Positions 1 through 4,586 of a DNA stretch of 7,238 nt are shown piece by piece. The stretch comes from Candidatus Sifarchaeum subterraneum (GTDB lineage Archaea; Asgardarchaeota; Sifarchaeia; Sifarchaeales; Sifarchaeaceae): contig JAECRX010000028.1 of the NCBI GenBank assembly GCA_016292335.1, forward strand, positions 1-7,238, in the 5' to 3' direction. A model generated the notes under the pieces. It searched no databases and had not been told where the DNA came from. It worked only from the letters and a program-made list of their open reading frames with translations. The position numbers and the translations under genes are program-made. The stretch's first letter is position 1, and each line of letters begins with the position of its first letter.

Positions 1-1
1 T

Positions 2-385
2 CGTTTATACGACGAAATATATGAGAAATATGGAGACTTCCGTTACATTCCTTTAAAGCAAGCAAAAATTAAATGTAAGGTCACAAATTCCTCTGAATCA
101 GTATTCCGTCCTGCAAAATATTTTATCAAATCTATTGTTCCTCTCGAAGACGATTCTTCAATTGTTGATGAGAAGCCTCTAAAAGAACTTGTTTCGATGA
201 ACGGGCAACATAGAGATTTTCTAAAAGAGGGAGATCAAATCGTAGTTAAAGGAATGTTGGAATCAAAAGAAAATACACAAACTGGAGAGATTAACTTTCA
301 TATTGTTGTAGGTTCCGGAATGGCCAAAGAATACATAAAAATTTCAAATAATCCACAAATTGTAGAGAAGGATAAATTTTGGTAA
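2..385 (+). CDS. Nucleotidyltransferase-family protein, C-terminal fragment (5' end outside window)
   Basis: The reading frame is open from the left edge, so this is the last 127 residues of a longer protein, not a gene starting at the ATG at 197. The visible part has no catalytic motif. It looks like the C-terminal beta-rich (possibly OB-like) domain of archaeal polymerase-beta-type nucleotidyltransferases: a strand-rich segment beginning YIPLKQAKIKC, then SESVFRPAKY, then EGDQIVVKG about 40 residues before the end. The same order of segments occurs in the C-terminal third of the next gene (IKKEGWIKATG, DSFFIPSVY, KDEIFLVEG), which suggests tandem paralogues. Its TAA stop lies inside the start region of the downstream gene (7-base overlap), so the two are probably co-transcribed and translationally coupled. 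The substrate is unknown. I am confident that the frame is coding, and less so about the family because the N-terminal domain is missing. Confidence 0.75.
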   Translation, partial: RLYDEIYEKYGDFRYIPLKQAKIKCKVTNSSESVFRPAKYFIKSIVPLEDDSSIVDEKPLKELVSMNGQHRDFLKEGDQIVVKGMLESKENTQTGEINFHIVVGSGMAKEYIKISNNPQIVEKDKFW

Positions 386-1461
386 AGCTTAGGGACAGAG
401 ACGCACCAGTTGCTTCAGGATTGATCTTTAGAGTTTACGGTGATTGCTACCATCCAAGGGATGCATGGATTTGCGATGTTGAGTATGCTCACGAATCGAT
501 ATATCATACCGATGAACCAAAAGCAGTTAGAGAGATAAATGGAGAAAAATATTACAAATTTTATGCTGATGGCGGACTTGAATTTGTAAAGAACAATTTT
601 CCTCAATATCTGATCTTTTATGAACCTTTACAAACCTTTCTTGTTGGAGTTAAAAAAACACAATCATTTGAAATTCGAAAAACAGATGAATGCTTACAAA
701 GAATTTTGTCAAAAAGCTCAAGCGATAAGCTGTTGTATGATGTACGAAATATCCTGACGATGATTCTTGAAAATTCTTCCCTTGAAATAAAGGATTTCGG
801 TGTTTTCGGATCTCTAATGCATGATTTCTATCATCCTAGTTTTAGTGACATTGATTTTGTCATTTATGGAAGAAAAGGGCTAAATCTCTTAAGAGAAACT
901 CTATCAGACCTATATTCTGATCAAAATTCCCTTTTAAAAAATGAATTTTCGTCTTGGAATGAATTTAAGAGAACAAAAGGCCACATATATTTCAAAAATT
1001 ATTCTCTTCAGGAATTTTACTTACACGAAAAAAGAAAATTAATTTGGGCAATTTATAAATCCAATAGGGACATAAAAGTAGAATTTGAACCAGTTCGTAG
1101 CTGGAAAGAGATCAATGAATGTGTTATTATTGATGAATGTTCCCGTATTAAAAAAGAAGGCTGGATAAAGGCAACTGGCACAGTACTTGACGCTTCAGAT
1201 TCTTTTTTCATTCCATCAGTTTATGAAGTCGAAATTGATGAAATATTTGAAGGACCTAAAGACATCGATATATGTAGAATTATATCATTTGTAGAAGAGT
1301 ATAGAGGTCAACTAGTTAAAGATGAAATTTTTCTTGTTGAAGGGAATTTAGAAAAAATAGAGCATAAAAATAGATCTTTTCATCAAATTACTCTTTCCTA
1401 TGGCCCTAATTATTACAACCAAGTGTTGAAATTGAAAGAAATCAATAACTTAGAAATTTAA
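379..1461 (+). CDS. Archaeal polymerase-beta-superfamily nucleotidyltransferase
   Basis: A 360-residue protein with the minimal nucleotidyltransferase signature: G144-S145, then eleven residues, then D157-I-D159 (VFGSLMHDF ... SDIDFVIYG). The two aspartates would bind the metal ions, and E235 or E237 in KVEFEP is a candidate third acidic ligand. Residues 1-120 form an N-terminal extension opening with LRDRDAPV and GLIFRVYG. Residues 260-355 form a C-terminal strand-rich domain resembling the end of the upstream gene. Such proteins transfer a nucleotide to a protein, RNA or small molecule; the substrate here is unknown. The start is TTG at 379, since no ATG occurs before the catalytic motif and the N-terminal RDRD segment looks conserved from memory of the family. 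GAGAAGG lies about eight bases upstream. The start overlaps the upstream stop by seven bases, implying an operon. A solitary antitoxin-type MNT role is unlikely given the length and the lack of a HEPN partner. Confidence 0.8.
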   Translation: MVKLRDRDAPVASGLIFRVYGDCYHPRDAWICDVEYAHESIYHTDEPKAVREINGEKYYKFYADGGLEFVKNNFPQYLIFYEPLQTFLVGVKKTQSFEIRKTDECLQRILSKSSSDKLLYDVRNILTMILENSSLEIKDFGVFGSLMHDFYHPSFSDIDFVIYGRKGLNLLRETLSDLYSDQNSLLKNEFSSWNEFKRTKGHIYFKNYSLQEFYLHEKRKLIWAIYKSNRDIKVEFEPVRSWKEINECVIIDECSRIKKEGWIKATGTVLDASDSFFIPSVYEVEIDEIFEGPKDIDICRIISFVEEYRGQLVKDEIFLVEGNLEKIEHKNRSFHQITLSYGPNYYNQVLKLKEINNLEI

Positions 1462-1491
1462 GGTATCAAAATTGGTATTTACTTGCCCGCA

Positions 1492-1496
1492 GAGGT
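1492..1496 (+). promoter_or_regulatory. Ribosome binding site of the 35-residue ORF
   Basis: GAGGT is complementary to the archaeal 16S rRNA 3' end and sits nine bases before the TTG at 1506. It is the main reason to treat the small ORF as a gene and to pick that TTG as its start. Confidence 0.4.
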
Positions 1497-1505
1497 ACTA
1501 ATAAA

Positions 1506-1613
1506 TTGAATCCAATCCTCAATGAAAATTACGTATTTCTTTCGAAATACCTAAAAAATATCAATGGTAGAATAACAGAAAAAGATTTAAGAATTCTTAA
1601 AATAGACCAATGA
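1506..1613 (+). CDS. Candidate small protein, 35 residues, TTG start
   Basis: I do not recognise this ORF. It would begin at TTG and encode a short charged, probably helical peptide (LNPILNENYVFLSKYL, then GRITEKDLRILKIDQ). Support comes from a strong ribosome binding site, GAGGT at 1492-1496, nine bases before the TTG, matching the sites of rpoN and the oxidoreductase gene in this window. The frame also stays open upstream to 1449 and reads protein-like there (YQNWYLLARRGT), but offers no ATG, GTG or TTG before 1506. It could therefore be a true small gene, the tail of a decayed longer gene, or chance. It lies between the nucleotidyltransferase stop and the rpoN promoter. No frameshift joining it to the upstream gene is convincing. 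Confidence 0.4.
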   Translation: MNPILNENYVFLSKYLKNINGRITEKDLRILKIDQ

Positions 1614-1637
1614 TTGAAAGTTTTGAGCTCTGATAAA

Positions 1638-1645
1638 TTATATAA
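1638..1645 (+). promoter_or_regulatory. Probable archaeal TATA box for rpoN
   Basis: TTATATAA, preceded by GATAAA, is a good archaeal TATA element. Transcription would begin about 25 bases downstream, near 1668-1672, leaving a leader of roughly 45 bases before the rpoN start at 1714, long enough to include its ribosome binding site. The surrounding DNA is AT-rich, so a chance match is possible. Confidence 0.45.
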
Positions 1646-1700
1646 GAAATTTGAAAATGCTTTTTAGATCTTACTTTTACTCTGAGTAAAGAACAACTGA

Positions 1701-1706
1701 GAGGTG
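1701..1706 (+). promoter_or_regulatory. Ribosome binding site that fixes the ATT start of rpoN
   Basis: GAGGTG pairs over six bases with the CACCUC at the archaeal 16S rRNA 3' end. Seven bases separate it from ATT at 1714, which is optimal initiation spacing. No ATG, GTG or TTG in the rpoN frame lies between the upstream stop (1687-1689) and the conserved zinc motif, so this site supports ATT as initiator. Confidence 0.7.
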
Positions 1707-1713
1707 CGAAAAA

Positions 1714-1908
1714 ATTATAGTCCCTGTATGCTGCTTCACATGCGGCGCTGTGATCGGTGATAAATGGGAAGAATTTGCAAGTCGTATAAGACAAGGCGAA
1801 AATGTCCAAAATGTATTGAATGACTTAGGTGTTACCAGATATTGTTGCAGAAGAATGATACTAACTAACGTTGAGCTCATAGATGAAATCATTAAGCTTA
1901 CAAAATAA
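1714..1908 (+). CDS. rpoN: DNA-directed RNA polymerase subunit N (Rpb10 homologue), ATT start
   Basis: A 64-residue zinc-binding subunit that stabilises assembly of the archaeal RNA polymerase platform around the large catalytic subunits. The translation is unmistakable: IVPVCCFTCG at the N-terminus, VIGDKWEEF, then DLGVTRYCCRR and a C-terminal NVELIDEI helix. The zinc ligands of the family are all present: C7, C10, C44 and C45. The length is normal for archaeal RpoN. Aligning with the usual M-I-I/V-P-V start places initiation at ATT 1714, followed by ATA; no standard start codon exists in frame after the stop at 1687-1689. Position 6, usually a basic residue from memory of the family, is cysteine here. 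The gene is followed 44 bases later by rpsB, as expected for the archaeal rpoN-rpsB cluster, but rpoK and enolase are missing between them. Identity is very secure. The initiator is well supported, but a sequence error that changed ATG to ATT is not excluded. Confidence 0.95.
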   Translation: MIVPVCCFTCGAVIGDKWEEFASRIRQGENVQNVLNDLGVTRYCCRRMILTNVELIDEIIKLTK

Positions 1909-1952
1909 ACATATACGTGTTGTGTAACTGATTCAGAAAAGACTATGATAAA

Positions 1953-2597
1953 ATGGAGGTAAATGAAATTATATCAGCAGATCAAGAAGAGTTATTGATA
2001 CCTCTTGATGAATATCTTGCAGCAGGAATTCACATCGGGACCCAAATTGCTACAAGAAGCATGGAAAGATTCGTTTATCGAGTTAGAAACGATGGTCTTT
2101 ATGTTTTGGACGTCCGAACTACCAATGAACGAATAAAGACTGCTGGAAAATTCTTGTCTAGATATGAACCTTCAGCAATAGTTGTAATTTCGGCAAGACA
2201 ATATGGTCAGCGGCCAGCCAAAGTATTTGCAAAAGTTGTTAACTGCAACGGAATTGTTGGGCGATTTATTCCAGGTACTCTTACAAATCCTAGTGTTGAG
2301 ACCTTTATTGAACCAGAAATATTATTAATCTCTGATCCTAGGGCAGATAGACAGGCTCTCAAGGAGGCCGTTATAGCTGGAATTCCTGTCATTTCTTTAT
2401 GTGATACAGATAACACAACAGAAAATATAGATCTGATCATTCCTACAAACAATAAAGGGAGAAAAGCCTTAGGATTGATTCATTATCTACTTGCAAGACA
2501 AACTTTACGTGAACGAGGGGAAATCCCTCCTGATGGAGATCCTGGTGTATCTCCTCGACTATTTATTTCGACATTAAAAAAGGAGACCACCATTTAG
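1953..2597 (+). CDS. rpsB: Small ribosomal subunit protein S2 (archaeal/eukaryotic type, uS2)
   Basis: A 214-residue 30S ribosomal protein that binds the body-head junction of the small subunit. It shows the archaeal S2 pattern: LLIPLDEYLAAGIHIGTQ near the N-terminus, DGLYVLDVR, IVGRFIPGTLTNP, the DPRADRQALKEA segment, then IPVISLCDTDN and LIIPTNNKGRKA, with a C-terminal LLARQTLRERGE helix. It is full length for an archaeal S2. The ATG at 1953 is taken as start because a stop lies upstream in frame at 1929-1931, but no good ribosome binding site precedes it. Instead GGAGGT overlaps the ATG itself (1955-1960), seven bases before an in-frame ATT at 1968, which would give a 209-residue protein starting MISADQEELL. 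Conserved S2 sequence begins only after that point, so both starts are possible. Gene order (rpoN, rpsB, mvk) matches the conserved archaeal cluster. Confidence 0.95.
   Translation: MEVNEIISADQEELLIPLDEYLAAGIHIGTQIATRSMERFVYRVRNDGLYVLDVRTTNERIKTAGKFLSRYEPSAIVVISARQYGQRPAKVFAKVVNCNGIVGRFIPGTLTNPSVETFIEPEILLISDPRADRQALKEAVIAGIPVISLCDTDNTTENIDLIIPTNNKGRKALGLIHYLLARQTLRERGEIPPDGDPGVSPRLFISTLKKETTI
1955..1960 (+). promoter_or_regulatory. GGAGGT overlapping the annotated rpsB start; possible RBS for an ATT start at 1968
   Basis: This is the strongest anti-Shine-Dalgarno match near rpsB, but it lies within and just after the ATG at 1953. It is seven bases from ATT-ATA at 1968 in the S2 frame, and two bases from an out-of-frame ATG at 1963 that would encode only 11 residues. 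The arrangement mirrors that of rpoN. Confidence 0.4.
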
Positions 2598-2651
2598 TTC
2601 TATCTTTTAACTCTATTGAATTGAAAAATTTTCGTTAGGTTGGCGAAAAAA

Positions 2652-3620
2652 ATGAGGTCTGTAACTTGTGCAGCACCCGGAAAAGTTATTCTCTTCGGAG
2701 AACACTCGGTCGTTTATGAACAACCTGCAGTAGTGATAGCATTAGATAGATGTGCACATACTACTGCGGGCGAATTGAGTGATTTAATGATCAGAATAAA
2801 TGCCCCTGACTTGGGAAAAGAAGGTACCTTTCCTTTAGACCAGGAATTCAGCGGAGATGAGGCATTAAAACCCATATGGGTGGCAGTTCGTACTACTCTA
2901 GATCATATAGGAATTGAGGAGACAGGAATCGGGGTAAGTATTAAATCTGATATTCCAACGGCTGCAGGTCTTGGATCTTCAGCTGCAGTCGCCGTCTCTA
3001 CAGTTATGGCCGTTTCAAAAGTTCTTGGAATTGACCTCGAATTGAACGAGGTGTCAAATCTCGCATATGAAGCGGAAAAAATAGTTCATGGAACTCCAAG
3101 CGGTATAGATAATTCAATTTCCACTTTTGGGGGCGCTATTAGGTTCCAGCGGGGAGTTGGCATTTCCCAACTGGAATTAGCAGAAGAAATCCCTTTGGTC
3201 ATTGGAGACACTGGTGTTGAAAGAAGCACAAAGGATCTTGTGTTCAAAGTAAGAGATAGAAAAGAAATCTTCCCCACAATCATGGAACCAGTTATCGAGA
3301 CAATGGGCGTCTTGGCTGAAAAATCCATTGAAGTACTGGCGGAGGGTAACTTAGAAGCATTGGCTACACTTATGGACATGAATCAAGGACTTTTAGACAC
3401 TATTGGAGTGAATCATGAGGCGCTGTCAAAATTGATTTTTGCAGCAAAAAGTGCGGGTGCCTTAGGAGCAAAATTAACTGGAGCTGGTGGTGGCGGTTGC
3501 ATGGTTGCATTGGCCCCACGCGATACTTCAATACAAGAAGCAATTGCAAAAGCAATTGAAAGGGCGGGTGGGAAACCAATTAGTGCAGCAACATCACTTC
3601 AGGGCGTCAGAATTGAGTGA
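2652..3620 (+). CDS. mvk: Mevalonate kinase (GHMP kinase family)
   Basis: A cytosolic ATP-dependent kinase converting mevalonate to mevalonate 5-phosphate, feeding isoprenoid membrane-lipid synthesis. All GHMP motifs are visible (numbering from ATG 2652): motif 1 APGKVILFGEH (8-18), the phosphate-binding loop PTAAGLGSSAA (102-112), GTPSGID with the probable catalytic D153, and motif 3 KLTGAGGGG (274-282). The HSVVYEQPAV segment after motif 1 is typical of mevalonate kinase and unlike phosphomevalonate or homoserine kinases. The length, 322 residues, is normal. A longer form starting at TTG 2640 adds four residues; I prefer ATG 2652 because AGGT at 2637-2640 lies upstream of it, though 11 bases is rather long. 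Its stop overlaps the ipk start by eight bases, so the two are probably translationally coupled. It lies 54 bases after rpsB. Confidence 0.95.
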   Translation: MRSVTCAAPGKVILFGEHSVVYEQPAVVIALDRCAHTTAGELSDLMIRINAPDLGKEGTFPLDQEFSGDEALKPIWVAVRTTLDHIGIEETGIGVSIKSDIPTAAGLGSSAAVAVSTVMAVSKVLGIDLELNEVSNLAYEAEKIVHGTPSGIDNSISTFGGAIRFQRGVGISQLELAEEIPLVIGDTGVERSTKDLVFKVRDRKEIFPTIMEPVIETMGVLAEKSIEVLAEGNLEALATLMDMNQGLLDTIGVNHEALSKLIFAAKSAGALGAKLTGAGGGGCMVALAPRDTSIQEAIAKAIERAGGKPISAATSLQGVRIE

Positions 3621-4419
3621 ATTGATAATACTTAAGCTTGGTGGCAGTATCATATCTGACAAGTCTAAACCGTTTACAGTTAATGAAACCAATATTTCCA
3701 GACTCATAGAAGAAATAAGCAATGTAACCGTGCCTTTAATCGTTATCCATGGTGGAGGCAGTTTTGGTCACCCAGTAGCAACAAAATATGACATCAATGC
3801 AGGATATTACGATCCAAGTCAAATAATCGGATTTGCAGAAACTAGATATGCAATGGAACAACTAAATAACATCATACTGAAAGCTTTTATGGAAAAGAAT
3901 TTGCCTGCAGTTTCAGTTCAACCTTCCGCAATTACTTTCACAGAAAACGGCAGAATAAAAGATATGGACACAGAAATAATTTCTGAAATGATAGAGTTTG
4001 GACTTATTCCTGTCCTATACGGTGATGCCGTTTTAGACAAGAAAAAAGGAATTGCAATTCTTTCTGGAGACCAAATCGTAAATTATCTTGCGATCAAACT
4101 AAATGCAAAAAAAGTAATCTTTTGCGGCGATATGGACGGCGTTTTTTTACAAGAAGAAGGATCAGCTGAGGCAAAAATTGTTCAAGAAGTAACCTATGAA
4201 AATTTTAAAGATGTGTTATCGGCTTGTAAGCGATTAAACTCCGATTCTTACGATGTAACAGGTAAAATGCTTGGAAAACTTAAAGAAATTGAAATACTGA
4301 TAGAAAATGGTGTTGAGGCCATTATATTGAATGCTAATAAGCCAGATTACGTTTTAAAAGCGCTAAAAGGCGAAAAAGTCCTTGGAACTTATTTTTTTCC
4401 TAAAAGGAAAAAAGAATGA
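3613..4419 (+). CDS. ipk: Isopentenyl phosphate kinase
   Basis: A 268-residue amino-acid-kinase-fold enzyme that phosphorylates isopentenyl phosphate to isopentenyl diphosphate, the last step of the archaeal alternative mevalonate pathway. Motifs in order: LKLGGS (K8, G10-S12) then SDK at 15-17, the diagnostic HGGGSFGH (46-53) whose last histidine is expected to contact the substrate phosphate, YGDAVLD, the ATP-site ILSGDQIVNYLA, and VTGKMLGKL near the C-terminus. The histidine distinguishes it from acetylglutamate and carbamate kinases. I chose TTG 3613 because it gives the short N-terminus usual for the family (SELIILKLGG), has AGGGCG six bases upstream, and overlaps the mvk stop. TTG 3622 is possible. 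The in-frame ATG at 3487 would add residues that merely read mvk in another frame. Coupling to mvk fits one pathway. The fni gene that often follows is absent. Confidence 0.94.
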   Translation: MSELIILKLGGSIISDKSKPFTVNETNISRLIEEISNVTVPLIVIHGGGSFGHPVATKYDINAGYYDPSQIIGFAETRYAMEQLNNIILKAFMEKNLPAVSVQPSAITFTENGRIKDMDTEIISEMIEFGLIPVLYGDAVLDKKKGIAILSGDQIVNYLAIKLNAKKVIFCGDMDGVFLQEEGSAEAKIVQEVTYENFKDVLSACKRLNSDSYDVTGKMLGKLKEIEILIENGVEAIILNANKPDYVLKALKGEKVLGTYFFPKRKKE

Positions 4420-4439
4420 GAAATAATTGAATTTTTGAT

Positions 4440-4544
4440 TCATTTAAAGTATTTTGTCTTCATATCAATAAAGCCCTCAATATACTCATAATCGATTAAA
4501 TAGACCATTTTTTCCTCTACATATATGTCTTCAGAATATGACAA
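4440..4544 (-). other. Weak coding-like stretch on the minus strand between ipk and tldD
   Basis: Read on the minus strand, this stretch is open with protein-like, tyrosine- and acid-rich content (SYSEDIYVEEK, MVYLIDYEYIEGFIDMK). An ATG at 4508-4506 is preceded by GAGG five bases earlier and would give 22 residues; a TTG at 4544-4542 would give 34. It would converge on ipk, with the stop 20 bases from the ipk stop. I do not recognise it. AT-rich DNA easily produces such ORFs, so this may be a remnant or chance. Confidence 0.2.
4519..4528 (+). promoter_or_regulatory. Candidate TATA element for tldD
   Basis: ACATATATGT is a perfect 10-base palindrome with TATA-like content. A transcript starting about 25 bases downstream (around 4548-4552) would leave a leader of roughly 35 bases before the tldD ATG. 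The match to a TATA consensus is moderate. Confidence 0.3.
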
Positions 4545-4569
4545 ATTCGATTTTTTGATGATTTTGTCA
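4539..4569. repeat. Inverted repeat just upstream of tldD
   Basis: TGACAAA at 4539-4545 is repeated inverted as TTTGTCA at 4563-4569, with a 17-base AT-rich spacer. The right arm ends 17 bases before the tldD ATG and covers the predicted leader. It could be an operator for a dimeric regulator or a small leader hairpin; no regulator is encoded nearby. Confidence 0.35.
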
Positions 4570-4586
4570 ATATACAGGGATCTTTT

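Noticed and set aside
197..385. Complete 62-residue gene starting at ATG 197
   Set aside because: The frame is open back to the left edge with protein-like sequence resembling the next gene's C-terminal domain, so it is the end of a larger gene.
1449..1461. Programmed frameshift joining the nucleotidyltransferase to the downstream open frame at AAATTTA (1454-1460)
   Set aside because: The heptamer is not in the register needed for a -1 slip out of the gene's frame, and the nucleotidyltransferase already ends where family members end.
379..1461. MNT/HEPN toxin-antitoxin module
   Set aside because: The nucleotidyltransferase is far longer than MNT antitoxins, and no HEPN-type partner is visible on either side.
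1657..1689. Ten-residue upstream ORF in the rpoN leader
   Set aside because: It has no ribosome binding site and probably overlaps or precedes the transcription start.
1597..1892. Minus-strand ORFs opposite rpoN
   Set aside because: They lie across rpoN, whose protein is unmistakable, and show no recognisable features; they are antisense shadows.
1963..1998. 11-residue out-of-frame ORF inside the rpsB 5' end
   Set aside because: Its ATG is only two bases from GGAGGT, too close for initiation, and the peptide has no features; kept only as part of the start-site question.
3487..3612. Longer isopentenyl phosphate kinase starting at ATG 3487
   Set aside because: The added residues come from reading mvk (including its glycine-rich motif 3) in another frame, and the kinase family begins just before LKLGGS.
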